Positions 41,705-50,861 are shown, numbered from the stretch's first letter. The stretch: DNA of 64,000 nt from Amycolatopsis pithecellobii (GCF_009707865.1 NZ_WMBA01000045.1:1-64000); one strand, 5' to 3'. Program-made: numbers and translations. The notes: generated by a model from the letters alone, not told the origin.

Positions 41705-42072
41705 GGTCGAATTCGCCGTCCTTTGTGCCCGCGGGGATGCACGTGCATATTGCAGCCAGCAAGCTACCACTGCCTACTGCACGGGTGAATGCACGTGCCA
41801 CGTGCACGTGCATTCCAGGTAGAAAACCACGTGCACCCTTTCCTCCAAGGAGCTATGAGACCGCGAAAAGCGTCTCGCATCCGGTCACGGAAAGTGAGAA
41901 AACCGCGGAAGCGAGCAGGCGATCGAAGCCGTGGGTGAGGGCCATACTCCGAACGAGTGGTTAGCGGCTCAGCTCACCCTCGCGTCGCGGCACCGGAGTC
42001 CAGGGAAAAACCCTGACGTTTTTGTCGGTGCCTCCTCCTATGTTGGTCGGACACCGAAGGACAGGGGGAAGA
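41705..42072. promoter_or_regulatory. 368-bp divergent regulatory region with GCACGTGC palindromes
   Basis: ATGCACGTGCAT (41737-41748) is a perfect palindrome. GAATGCACGTGC (41787-41798), CACGT, GCACGTGCATTC (41804-41815) is a perfect inverted repeat, and CCACGTGCAC follows at about 41828-41837. Further right, GAGAC/GTCTC (41857-41876) and CAGGG-A5-CCCTG (42001-42015) can form hairpins. A 27-codon Arg/Lys-rich frame (41855-41938) exists but its Shine-Dalgarno is only two bases from the ATG, so it is not called. The right end must hold the ABC transporter promoter. Confidence 0.65.
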
Positions 42073-43044
42073 ATGTCGCAACCGGATACCGCCGTCCGGG
42101 CGCGGGCACTGGTCAAGACGTACGGGCAGACACGGGCGCTGGACGGGGTGGATCTGGACATCCCGGCGGGGCATGTGCTGGGCCTGCTCGGTCCGAATGG
42201 CGCCGGCAAAACCACCACCGTGCGCATTTTGACCACGCTACTGCGCCCGGATTCAGGGGAAGCCTGGGTCGCGGGGCACAACGTGCTCACCGACCGGGAC
42301 GCCGTCCGCCGTGAGATCGGACTGTCGGGCCAGTACGCGGCGGTCGACGAAAACCTCACGGGCTACGAAAACCTGTACATGGTCGGCCGGCTGTACGGGC
42401 GGCGCCGGGCCGCCGCACGGGCGCGGGCCCGGGAGCTGCTGGCCCGGTTCCAGCTCGAAGAAGCCGCCGACCGGCCGGCGAAGGGATATTCCGGCGGGAT
42501 GCGCCGGCGCCTCGACCTCGCCGGTGCGCTCGTCGGCGAGCCCGCCGTGGTCGTCCTCGACGAGCCGACCACCGGCCTCGACCCGGCCGGGCGCCTCGAC
42601 ACCTGGGCCGTCATCAAGGAACTGGCCCAGGACGGCGCGGCGGTGCTGCTGACGACCCAGTACCTCGAGGAGGCCGACCAGCTCGCGGACACCATCGTGG
42701 TGATCGACAAGGGCCGGGTGATCGCGCGCGGCACGGCCGACGAGCTCAAGGCCCAGACCGGGGGTGAGCGGCTCGAACTGGTCGTCGCCTCGGCGCACGA
42801 CCTGCCGGTCACCCTGCGGGTGCTGCGCGAGGTCGGGTCCAGCGAGCCGACCGGGGACGAGCACACCAGGCGCGCCGGGATTCTCGTCGACACCGGCCCG
42901 AAGGCGCTGATCGAGGCGTTGCGCAGGCTCGACGCGGAGCACGTCACGGTGCAGGACGTCGGGCTGCACAGACCCACGCTGGACGACGTGTTCCTGTCCC
43001 TGACCGGGCACGGCGCGACGGAAACCGAGGGGGCGGCGAAATGA
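42073..43044 (+). CDS. DrrA-like ABC exporter ATPase
   Basis: 323 residues. Walker A GPNGAGKTT (about 40-48), signature YSGGMRRRLDLAGAL, Walker B VVVLDEPTTGLDP, and TQYLEEADQLADTIVVIDKG. The C-terminal DUF4162-like extension is typical of the daunorubicin-resistance group. It drives an ABC-2 permease for drug or lipid export. GGGGGAAGA precedes ATG 42073. The partner gene directly downstream is frameshifted. Confidence 0.93.
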   Translation: MSQPDTAVRARALVKTYGQTRALDGVDLDIPAGHVLGLLGPNGAGKTTTVRILTTLLRPDSGEAWVAGHNVLTDRDAVRREIGLSGQYAAVDENLTGYENLYMVGRLYGRRRAAARARARELLARFQLEEAADRPAKGYSGGMRRRLDLAGALVGEPAVVVLDEPTTGLDPAGRLDTWAVIKELAQDGAAVLLTTQYLEEADQLADTIVVIDKGRVIARGTADELKAQTGGERLELVVASAHDLPVTLRVLREVGSSEPTGDEHTRRAGILVDTGPKALIEALRRLDAEHVTVQDVGLHRPTLDDVFLSLTGHGATETEGAAK

Positions 43045-43845
43045 ACGCGATCGCGAAGGGCTTTTCCGACGGCGGCGTCATCACCTGGCGCAACCTGATG
43101 AACGTGCGGCGCAACCCGGACTGGCTGATGGCCGCCACCCTGCAGCCGATCATGTTCGTGCTGCTGTTCGCCTACGTCTTCGGCAACGCGATCGGCGGGA
43201 ACGCGGGCGGCGCGGCATACCGGGAGTTCCTGATCGCCGGGATCTTCGCGCAGACGGTCGCGTTCAACTCGGCGTTCACCCGTGATCGGGTTCGCGAACG
43301 ACCTGCAGAAGGGGATCATCGACCGGTTCCGCTCGCTGCCGATGTCCCGGCTCGCGGTGGTGTTCGGCCGGACCACGTCCGATCTCGTGGTGAGCATCGT
43401 CGCGCTGATCGTGATGTCGGCGTGCGGGCTCGCCATCGGGTGGCGGATCCGCGGCAGTTTCGTCGACGCGGTGCTGGGTTATCTGGTGATGCTGATGTTC
43501 GCGTGGGCGCTGTCGTGGGTCGGTGCGCTGATCGGGCTCGCCGCGCGCAGTGTCGAGGTGGCGCAGAGCGCGGGGCTCATCTGGATGTTCCCGCTCAGCT
43601 TCATCTCCTCGGCGTTCGTCCCGCTCGCCACGCTGCCAGGGCCGCTGCGCGCGTTCGCCGAATGGAACCCGTTCACCGCGGTGGTCAACGCGACCCGGCA
43701 GCTGTTCGGCAACGAGGTCGGGCCGCCACCGGTGGGCTGGCCGGCCCAGCACGCCGCCCTCTACGCGGTGCTGTGCTGCGTGGCGATCATCGCAATCTTC
43801 GCGCCGCTTGCGACGGCACAGTACCGGCGGGTGGCGAGCAAGTAG
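43041..43845 (+). pseudogene. DrrB-like ABC-2 permease, disrupted by a +1 frameshift
   Basis: The first part, from ATG 43041 (ATGA overlap with the ATPase), reads ITWRNLMNVRRNPDW, LLFAYVFGNAIGG and FAQTVAFNSAFT. The rest continues in another frame from 43282: VIGFANDLQKGIIDRFRSLPMSRLAV to the stop at 43845, with four to five further membrane helices. Family members run AFNSAFT directly into the IGFANDLQKG stretch. Removing one C from the CCC at 43279-43281 restores a single protein of about 267 residues. Either a real inactivating mutation or a sequencing error. Confidence 0.85.
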
Positions 43846-45304
43846 CCAAGGCGGGGGCAGGCCGGGGGTCCGCCACCGCGGAGAAGCCGGCGACCGCGGG
43901 CTTCTCCGCGGTGGCCGCCGTCCGGCGGCCGGGCAGGAACGCCGCGATCAGGAGCGCGACGAGCGCCGCGGCCGCGCCGATGCCCAGCACCACCCGGAAA
44001 GCGCTCTGCGCCGGCAAGATCTGTCCGTCCAGGCTGATCGTCAGCTGGGACAGCACGACGCCGGCGATCGCGCTCGCACTCGATGTGCCGATCGAGCGCA
44101 TCAGCGTGTTCACGCTGTTCGCGGCGGCGGTCTCGGACACCGGCACCGCCGCCATGATCAGCGCCGGCAGCGTGCCGTAGGCGAGGCCGATGCCCGCACC
44201 GATCACCGCCGCGACGAGCGCGAGCTCCCACAGCTGGGACATCAGCACCACGCCGAGCCCGTAGCCCAGGGCGACGATGATGGCGCCGAGCATCAGGGTG
44301 AGTTTCGGGCCCCATGCGCTCGAGATCCGCGCGGACACCGGTGCCATCGCCATCATCACCAGCCCGGCCGGCGCGGTGACCAGGCCGGCGGTCAGCATGT
44401 CCGCGCCGAGCCCGTAACCGGTCGCCGCCGGCAGCTGCAGCAGTTGGGGCTCCACCAGCCAGACTCCGAAGATGGAGAGCCCGAACACGATCGAAGTGAT
44501 GTTGGTCAGCAGCACCTGACGGCGGGCCGTCGTGCGCAGATCCAGCAATGGTTCCCGGATCCGCAGTTCCCACCAGCCCCACAGCAGCAGCACGACGACC
44601 GCCGCCGTGAACGTGCCCATGGTGAGCGCGCTCCCCCAGCCCCAGTCACCACCCTTGGAGATGCCCAGCAGCAGGCACAGCAACCCGATCGACAGGCCCA
44701 CCGCGCCGACGAAGTCGAAGCGGCCCGGCGAGCGGACCGCGGATTCGGGCACCATCGTCACCACGAGCGCGGTGGCGATCGCGCCGGCCGCGGCGGCGGT
44801 CCAGAACAGCGCGTGCCAGCTGGCGCGGTCGGCCAGGAACGCCGCCGCGGGCAGGCCTAGCGCACCGCCGACCCCGAGCGACGCGCTCATCAGTGCCGTC
44901 GCGGAGCCAAGCCGCTCGGCGGGCAGCTCGTCCCGCATGATGCTGATGCCCAGCGGGATCACCCCGGCGGCGAAACCCTGCAGCGCGCGGCCGATCACCA
45001 TGGGCACCAGCGCCCCGGCGAGCGCGGCGACCACCGATCCGATGACCAGGAGCGCCAGGCTGATCAGCAACATGCGGCGCTTGCCGAACATGTCGCCGAG
45101 CCGGCCGATGACCGGGGTCGCGACCGCGCCGGCCAGCAGCGTCGCGGTGATCGCCCAGGTGGCGTTGGACGCCGAGGCGTGCAGCAGCGAAGGCAGCTCA
45201 GGAATGAGGGGGATCACCAGGGTCTGCATGAGCGAGACCACGATCCCGGAGAACGCCAGTACCGCCACGGTCCGCCCGGCCCTGGCCGGTTCGGCTGGCG
45301 CCAT
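43787..45304 (-). CDS. MFS multidrug transporter (DHA2, 14-TM type)
   Basis: 505 residues, about 14 hydrophobic segments. Motifs include GRLGDMFGKRRMLLISL (loop 2-3) and GRALQGFAAGVIPLGISIMRDELP (motif C region). The last 45 residues are a Pro/Ala-rich cytoplasmic tail. GGAGG lies eight bases before ATG 45304. Its 3' end overlaps the end of the ABC-2 permease by 59 bases on the opposite strand, an unusual antisense overlap. Confidence 0.9.
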   Translation of the reverse strand: MAPAEPARAGRTVAVLAFSGIVVSLMQTLVIPLIPELPSLLHASASNATWAITATLLAGAVATPVIGRLGDMFGKRRMLLISLALLVIGSVVAALAGALVPMVIGRALQGFAAGVIPLGISIMRDELPAERLGSATALMSASLGVGGALGLPAAAFLADRASWHALFWTAAAAGAIATALVVTMVPESAVRSPGRFDFVGAVGLSIGLLCLLLGISKGGDWGWGSALTMGTFTAAVVVLLLWGWWELRIREPLLDLRTTARRQVLLTNITSIVFGLSIFGVWLVEPQLLQLPAATGYGLGADMLTAGLVTAPAGLVMMAMAPVSARISSAWGPKLTLMLGAIIVALGYGLGVVLMSQLWELALVAAVIGAGIGLAYGTLPALIMAAVPVSETAAANSVNTLMRSIGTSSASAIAGVVLSQLTISLDGQILPAQSAFRVVLGIGAAAALVALLIAAFLPGRRTAATAEKPAVAGFSAVADPRPAPALATCSPPAGTVPSQAARRLR

Positions 45305-45388
45305 CAGGGAAACCTCCGTTTCGATGCGCCGGCCGGCCCACCCAGGCACGAAATGGCCTTCCCGCAGCGCGCATGCGCGTTTTATTAT

Positions 45389-45405
45389 GCATTAGCAATT
45401 AATGC
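45389..45405. promoter_or_regulatory. AT-rich palindrome upstream of the MFS pump
   Basis: GCATTA-GCAAT-TAATGC, perfect six-base arms, in an AT-rich patch about 85 bp before the DHA2 pump start. CATAAT on the minus strand at 45390-45385 could be the -10. A TetR or MarR type operator is likely, but no regulator gene is adjacent. Confidence 0.5.
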
Positions 45406-45414
45406 TTGAGCATG

Positions 45415-46551
45415 TTATTTCGCCCACGCCATGGTCAGTCCGGCGACGACCAGCACGGCGGCGAGGCCCCAGTATCCGGCGCCGAGCGTCGCCGCGCTGG
45501 CGATCGCACCGACGAGCAGCGGCCCGCCGGAGTCACCCAGTTCGCGCCCGACCTCGGCCGCGCCCATCGTCTGCCCCAGCCGCTCCTGCGGGGTGACCGT
45601 GGCCAGGTGCGCGAAACAAAGCGGGGTGGCAAGGCCGATCCCGGCGCCGATAGTGACCGCAGCGGCGATCAATCCCACGACCCCCGGCGCGAGTGCCGCC
45701 ACCACCAGTCCGGCGCCGGTCACGCCGAGCCCGGCCGCCATGCCGGGGCGGTCGGCGAGGCGGCTGGCGTCCCGCGCGCGCCCGGCCAACGGCTGCACGA
45801 GCGCCGAGGACAAGGCCAGCGCCGACACCGCGGCGCCGGTCGTGATCGGGCCGAGCCCGGCCGCCGCACCGGTCACCGGAAGAAAACCCACCCCGACGGC
45901 GAGTGCGCCAGTGGTGCCGGCCAGCGCGATGGTCGGGTGCAGAAACCCGGGATTGCGCAGGCGCCGCACGAGGTCGAGGACGGTCTGCCGGGTTCGTGGC
46001 AACGGCGGGACGCCGGGCACGGCCAGCGCCGCCCAGACCGCGACGGCGAGCGCGAGCCCGGCGAGAATCCCGAACAGCAGGGCGAATCCGCCCGCCACGA
46101 TGAAGACCCCGCCCAGCAGCGGGCCGAGTGTGTACCCGAGGCTTTTCCACGCCCCGTAGCCACCGAACGCCCTACCGTGCCCGCGTTGGGGGGACAATCT
46201 GGCCACCAGCGCACCCGCCGCCGGGGAGAACGCCGACGCGGCGGCGCCCTGGCCCAGCCGCACCAGTCCCGTCATCGCCGGGTCGCCGGCGAGCACGAAA
46301 GCGCCCGACGCCAGGGAAAACGCGAACAGCCCGCCCAGGAGCACGGGTTTGGGCCCGATGCGGTCGGCGAGCGAGCCGAACACGGGTTTGAGCACCACTT
46401 CGGCACCGTCGTAGACGGCCAGCAACAGGCCCAACGTGAGCAACGACGCGTGACCACCGACGTACCCGCCGAGTCCGGCGGCGATGCTGTGCGCGCCGAA
46501 GGCCGTGACGAAGCCTGCCCCGTACAAGGGCAATCGCCGGGCAGCCGTCAT
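45415..46551 (-). CDS. MFS transporter
   Basis: 378 residues, 11-12 hydrophobic segments. Loop 2-3 motif: FGSLADRIGPKPVLLGG. GLVRLGQGAAASAFSPAAGALVARL is the motif C area. The family is the arabinose-efflux-like group, and the substrate is unknown. ATG 46551 lacks a clear Shine-Dalgarno. It follows a small membrane protein gene by 34 bp in the same direction. Confidence 0.85.
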   Translation of the reverse strand: MTAARRLPLYGAGFVTAFGAHSIAAGLGGYVGGHASLLTLGLLLAVYDGAEVVLKPVFGSLADRIGPKPVLLGGLFAFSLASGAFVLAGDPAMTGLVRLGQGAAASAFSPAAGALVARLSPQRGHGRAFGGYGAWKSLGYTLGPLLGGVFIVAGGFALLFGILAGLALAVAVWAALAVPGVPPLPRTRQTVLDLVRRLRNPGFLHPTIALAGTTGALAVGVGFLPVTGAAAGLGPITTGAAVSALALSSALVQPLAGRARDASRLADRPGMAAGLGVTGAGLVVAALAPGVVGLIAAAVTIGAGIGLATPLCFAHLATVTPQERLGQTMGAAEVGRELGDSGGPLLVGAIASAATLGAGYWGLAAVLVVAGLTMAWAK

Positions 46552-46585
46552 CGCGCCCGGTGCCGCGCCGGGAAGGCGAGACCCG

Positions 46586-46753
46586 TCACTGCCCCTCGCC
46601 GGCGACGAAGAGGAAGACGAACGCGATGGTCCCGAGCAGGAACCACCAGGCGTCGGCATTCACCGCCGCCGCGAGGATGCCCGCCGCCACCGCGGCCAGG
46701 CCGAGCACGCGGGCCGGGTTCAGCTCGGTCCGCCGTTTGGCAGGTGTGTCCAT
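46586..46753 (-). CDS. Small two-helix membrane protein
   Basis: 55 residues. A basic N-terminus (MDTPAKRRTELNPAR) is followed by two hydrophobic segments separated by NADAW. The function is unknown; this layout is common in actinomycete small membrane proteins. It is probably co-transcribed with the following MFS gene. Confidence 0.65.
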   Translation of the reverse strand: MDTPAKRRTELNPARVLGLAAVAAGILAAAVNADAWWFLLGTIAFVFLFVAGEGQ

Positions 46754-46849
46754 GAGTTCAGTGTGGCCCGCGCGACACCGTTCGGCCATTACGGGATGTC
46801 TACGGGAATCGCTCGGCCCGCCACGGGGCCACAACCTACGATCGGTCGC

Positions 46850-47431
46850 ATGGAACAGGTCGTGCTGCTGAGCGAGTCAGGGGAAGCGAATGGCGTGCTG
46901 GACAAGGCGGAGGTTCATCATCACGACACCCCACTGCATCTGGCCTTCTCCTGCTACCTCTTCGGTCCGGACGGCCGCCTCCTGCTGACCACCCGCGCGC
47001 GCACCAAGAAGACCTTCCCCGGCCTGCTCACCAACAGCTGCTGCGGTCATCCGGCACCGGGCGAGGACATCGCGGCCAGCGTCGGGCGCCGGACCGGGCA
47101 GGAGCTCGGCGTGGAGGTCACCGACGTCACGCTGGTCCTGCCGCGCTTCCGCTACCGCGCGGTCATGGGCGGCATCGTCGAAAACGAGATGTGCCCGGTG
47201 TTCCGCGCCCGCACGGGCACCGACCCGGTCCCTGATCCGTCCGAAGTGGACAGTTACGAGTGGGTGGACTGGGCGGGTTTCGCGGGGGAGGTACTCGACG
47301 GAAGGCGAGCCGTCTCCCCCTGGTGTGCCGAGCAGGTGGCGCAGCTGGTCGCGCTCGGCCCGGACCCGCTGGCGTGGCCCGCGGCCGACGAGTCGCTCCT
47401 GCCGCCCGCGGCGCGAACGGCCGCCGCCTGA
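46850..47431 (+). CDS. idi: Isopentenyl-diphosphate delta-isomerase (type I)
   Basis: 193 residues. It interconverts IPP and DMAPP. The Nudix-like fold shows TFPGLLTNSCCGHPAPGED with the catalytic Cys (the family has NxCCxHP) and the second site in IVENEMCPVFRAR, with the catalytic Glu. Metal His residues are in KAEVHHHDTPLHLAFS. ATG 46850 fits the family length (about 180-200). Type I Idi is usual in Amycolatopsis and Streptomyces. Confidence 0.95.
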   Translation: MEQVVLLSESGEANGVLDKAEVHHHDTPLHLAFSCYLFGPDGRLLLTTRARTKKTFPGLLTNSCCGHPAPGEDIAASVGRRTGQELGVEVTDVTLVLPRFRYRAVMGGIVENEMCPVFRARTGTDPVPDPSEVDSYEWVDWAGFAGEVLDGRRAVSPWCAEQVAQLVALGPDPLAWPAADESLLPPAARTAAA

Positions 47432-47442
47432 CCGATGCCCCG

Positions 47443-47464
47443 GGGGTATAGCTGGCTGTACCCC
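47443..47464. promoter_or_regulatory. Palindrome GGGGTA-N10-TACCCC between idi and the ABC pair
   Basis: Perfect six-base arms, extended by flanking CCGG sequence with one extra G on the left. It lies about 85 bp upstream of the FtsE-like gene and 12 bp after the idi stop. It may be an operator of the exporter, or part of an idi terminator. Confidence 0.4.
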
Positions 47465-47546
47465 GGATCGGGTATCTGGCGGCAATGTGCCGCGCCCGCC
47501 ACGCCCATAACGTCGACATCGCTGGAAAAACGGGAAGGAAACAGCG

Positions 47547-48296
47547 ATGACGACGGTGACGGGCGAGCGTACCCACGCGGTACGGCTGCTGTCGGTCAGC
47601 AAGACCTACGGCAGCGGGGACACGGCGGTGCGCGCGCTGGACAACGTGACGATTGCCTTGCGGCGCGGCAGTTTCACCGCGGTGATGGGGCCGTCGGGCT
47701 CAGGCAAGAGCACGTTCCTGCATTGCGCCGCTGGTCTGGACCAACCGACCTCGGGCCGGGTGCTGCTCGGCGAGCAGGAACTCACCGGCCTCCGGGAGAC
47801 CGAGCTGACCGAGTTGCGCAGGCGGCGGACCGGGTTCGTGTTCCAGGCCTACAACCTGCTCGACGCGGTCACCGTCGAGCAGAACATCGTGCTGCCGCTG
47901 CGGCTGGACAACCGGCCCGTCGAGCCGGGCCTTCTCGCCGAAGTGGTGCGCTCGGTCGAGCTGGACGTGCCGCTGGACCGGCGCCCCAGCAAGCTGTCCG
48001 GCGGGCAGCGGCAACGGGTTGCGATCGCCAGGGCGCTGATCACCCGGCCCGACGTGATGTTCCTGGACGAGCCGACCGGCGCGCTGGACACCCGCACCGC
48101 CCGGCAGGTGCTGGGAACGTTGCGGCAGGCGGTGGACCGGTGGGGGCAGACGGCGCTGATGGTGACGCACGACCCGGTTGCGGCGTCCTATGCGGACTCG
48201 GTGGTGTTCCTGGCCGACGGCCGCATCGCGGGCGAGCTGGCAGGGGCCGCGCCGGAGCGGATCGCGGAGCGCATGACGCACCTCGGGGAGTGGTGA
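47547..48296 (+). CDS. MacB/LolD-type ABC ATPase
   Basis: 249 residues. Walker A GPSGSGKST (about 47-55), FVFQAYNLLDAVTVEQNI (Q-loop), LSGGQRQRVAIARAL, VMFLDEPTGALD and VTHDPVAASYAD. This is the ATPase class paired with FtsX-like permeases. The AAGGAAAC Shine-Dalgarno precedes ATG 47547. TGA overlaps the permease GTG. Confidence 0.93.
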   Translation: MTTVTGERTHAVRLLSVSKTYGSGDTAVRALDNVTIALRRGSFTAVMGPSGSGKSTFLHCAAGLDQPTSGRVLLGEQELTGLRETELTELRRRRTGFVFQAYNLLDAVTVEQNIVLPLRLDNRPVEPGLLAEVVRSVELDVPLDRRPSKLSGGQRQRVAIARALITRPDVMFLDEPTGALDTRTARQVLGTLRQAVDRWGQTALMVTHDPVAASYADSVVFLADGRIAGELAGAAPERIAERMTHLGEW

Positions 48297-50782
48297 GCGC
48301 CGTGTTTTCCCTTGCTTGGCAGACAATCCGGGCCCGGCGGGGCGCGCTGGCCGCCGCGTTCGTCGCCGTGTTCTGCGGTTCCGCGCTCGTCACGGCGAGC
48401 GGAATCCTCCTCGATTCCGGTGCGCGTGGCGGGATCGCGCCGCAGCGCTATGCCGCGGCGCCGGTCGTGGTCACCGGACCCCAGACCCTGCCCGTCACCG
48501 ACGACCTGGATCAGCGCTTCGCGGAGCGGGTCACGCTTCCGGCGGCTCGGGCCGACGACATCGCGCGCGTGCCCGGAGTACGTGCGGCCGTAGGCGATGT
48601 GAGCGTGCACGCCGGGTTGCGGCGACCGGGTGGCGATGTCCCACTGGTCGCGCATGGCTGGTCGGCCACGCGGCTCGGGCCGGTTCCCCTCGCCGGCGGC
48701 CGCGCTCCGGAGGCGCCCGACGAGGTGGCCCTCGACGGCGCGCTGGCCGCGCGGTCGGGCGTGCGCACGGGTGACACGGTCGACCTGTCGGTCGGTGCGG
48801 TGGCGAGCGGCTATCGCGTCGTGGGGATCACCGCGCCCGCCCAGGATTCGGCATTCCTCACCGACGCGCAGGCGCGCGTGCTGTCCGGCCGCCCGGACCA
48901 GGTGGACGCGGTCGCGGTGCTGGCCGATCCGGGGGCGGATGCCACGGCACTCGCGGCCCGGATCGGGCACGACGTCCCCGGTGTCACCACCGCGGTGGGT
49001 GCCGACCGCGCCGATGCGGAGTTCCTCGACATCGGGTCCGCACGGTCGTTCCTGATGCTGATCGCGGGCTCCTTCGGCGGGACCATGCTGATGATCGTGG
49101 TGCTGGTCGTGGCCAGCACGCTGGGGTTGTCGATCCAGCAGCGGCGCCGCGAGTTCGCGCTGCTGCGGGCGATCGCGGCCACCCCGCGGCAGGTCCGGCG
49201 GCTCATCACCACCGAGACACTGCTGCTCGGCTCGGTCGCGGCGGCGCTGGGCACGGTGCCCGGGATCGGGCTGAGTTTCTTGCTGCGTACGGAACTGGCC
49301 CGCTTCGGTGCGCTCCCCGCTGGGTTCCGCTTCGTCGTGGGACCGCTCCCGGCGCTCGCTGCCGTCGTGGCGTGCGTGCTCGCGGCGGTGGTGGCCGGGC
49401 TGATCGCGGCAAGGCGGGCCACGCGGATCAACCCGGTGGCGGCGCTGGGCGAGGCCGCCGTCGAACCGCCGAAACTGGGTCGGACGCGGCTGCTCATCGG
49501 GTGGGTGCTGGCACTCGCCGGGGTTGTGAACGGGGTGGCGTTGCCGCTGGCACTCGACGGCACGGCGGCGGCCGGGAGCGCGGCGACCTCCGCGCTGCTA
49601 CTGGTGGTCGCAGTGGCGCTACTCGGACCGCGGTTGTTCACCGCGACCGCCGGTGTGTTCGGCAGGCTGGGCATGAGCCGCACGGTCGCGGGATTTCTGG
49701 CCAGTACCAGTGCCCGTGCCCGGTCTCGCCGGCTCAGCTCGGCCGCTACGCCGCTGATCATGGGGGTGGCACTGGCCGCGGTGCAGATCTTCACGGTCAC
49801 CACCACCAGCACGGCCGCCGAGCGCCAGGTGGCGGACGGTGTGCGCGCCGATCACGTGCTCGTCGCCCGGGACGGCATCGCGCCGCCGGTGGCCGACGCG
49901 GTGCGGCAGGTACCCGGCATCACCGCGGCGGTTCCGGTGGCGCGGACGTCGGTGCTGGCCAGTTACCGGGAGCTGGGTGACACCATGACGGAATCCTATG
50001 CGGCGCAAGGCATCACCACCGCCGGGCTCGGCTCGGTCATGGACCTGGGTGTCCAGCGGGGTAACCTCGGGGGTCTGACGGGGAATACCGTCGCGGTCAG
50101 CGAAACCGCGGCCGGCACGTTCGGCGTCGACGTCGGTTCCACGCTCGCGCTGCGACTGGGGGACGGCACACCGTACACCGCGCGTGTCGTTGCGGTGTAC
50201 GAAAAAGGGCTCGGATTCGGCGACGTGACCTTGCCGAACGACGTGGTCGTCGCCCACACCACCAGCCGCCTCGACGACGCGATTCTCCTGGCCGGCACTG
50301 ATTCCGCCGCGTTACGGAACTTGCTCGCCGCGCATCCGGAAATCCAGCTGACAGACGGGGTTTCGTTCACCGGCGGTTCGTCCACTGTGGAATCCTCGGT
50401 TTCGCTGCTGTTGAATTTGGTGCTGATCGCGTTCCTCGCGATCGCGGTGGTGAACATCCTGGTGCTGGCGACGGCGGCGCGGGTCCGGGAGTTCGCGTTG
50501 TTACGGTTGGTCGGGGCGAAACCGCGGCAGGTACGCGGAATGATGCGCGGCGAGGCAACGGTTATCGTCGTGGCCGCGGTCGTGCTCGGTTCAGTGGCCG
50601 CGCTCCCCCCACTGATCGGCATCAGCCTGAGCCTGACCGGGTCCGCGATCCCGACGGTGCCCGCATTGGCCTACCTGGGAATCGTGGCCGCCGCGGTCGC
50701 CTTCGGCTGGGGCTCCATAGCCATCGCAACCCGGATCACGATGCGCCCCACCCCGGTAGTCGCGATGCGCACGGAGGACTGA
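48293..50782 (+). CDS. FtsX-like ABC permease with two FtsX domains
   Basis: 829 residues. N-terminal helix at about 15-37, extracellular MacB_PCD-type domain at about 40-245, three helices with QQRRREFALLRAIAATPRQVRRLI at about 285-305, a second set near 390-460, a second periplasmic region, and three C-terminal helices with VREFALLRLVGAKPRQVRGMM. This is the actinomycete duplicated-FtsX exporter type, commonly linked to antimicrobial peptide or lipid export. GTG 48293 couples to the ATPase stop. Confidence 0.92.
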   Translation: MSAVFSLAWQTIRARRGALAAAFVAVFCGSALVTASGILLDSGARGGIAPQRYAAAPVVVTGPQTLPVTDDLDQRFAERVTLPAARADDIARVPGVRAAVGDVSVHAGLRRPGGDVPLVAHGWSATRLGPVPLAGGRAPEAPDEVALDGALAARSGVRTGDTVDLSVGAVASGYRVVGITAPAQDSAFLTDAQARVLSGRPDQVDAVAVLADPGADATALAARIGHDVPGVTTAVGADRADAEFLDIGSARSFLMLIAGSFGGTMLMIVVLVVASTLGLSIQQRRREFALLRAIAATPRQVRRLITTETLLLGSVAAALGTVPGIGLSFLLRTELARFGALPAGFRFVVGPLPALAAVVACVLAAVVAGLIAARRATRINPVAALGEAAVEPPKLGRTRLLIGWVLALAGVVNGVALPLALDGTAAAGSAATSALLLVVAVALLGPRLFTATAGVFGRLGMSRTVAGFLASTSARARSRRLSSAATPLIMGVALAAVQIFTVTTTSTAAERQVADGVRADHVLVARDGIAPPVADAVRQVPGITAAVPVARTSVLASYRELGDTMTESYAAQGITTAGLGSVMDLGVQRGNLGGLTGNTVAVSETAAGTFGVDVGSTLALRLGDGTPYTARVVAVYEKGLGFGDVTLPNDVVVAHTTSRLDDAILLAGTDSAALRNLLAAHPEIQLTDGVSFTGGSSTVESSVSLLLNLVLIAFLAIAVVNILVLATAARVREFALLRLVGAKPRQVRGMMRGEATVIVVAAVVLGSVAALPPLIGISLSLTGSAIPTVPALAYLGIVAAAVAFGWGSIAIATRITMRPTPVVAMRTED

Positions 50783-50815
50783 AGACTGAGTCCATAATGG
50801 ACCGACTGCCCACTC

Positions 50816-50835
50816 CCACTCGCTTGTCGAGGTGG
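50816..50835 (+). terminator. Possible terminator after the FtsX gene
   Basis: CCACTCG and CGAGGTGG pair with one bulged base around CTTGT. A T-rich stretch (TTTTGCTTT) follows about 12 bases later, so the form is weak. It lies between convergent stops at 50782 and 50862. Confidence 0.35.
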
Positions 50836-50861
50836 TCGAGTTGAGTGGTTTTGCTTTGGTG

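Noticed and set aside
41737..41838. parS or origin element
   Set aside because: parS is TGTTTCACGTGAAACA; the sites here share only CACGTG, and no parAB, dnaA or DnaA boxes are present.
41855..41938. 27-codon Arg/Lys-rich peptide
   Set aside because: Shine-Dalgarno is two bases from the ATG, too close, and basic runs are common in GC-rich DNA.
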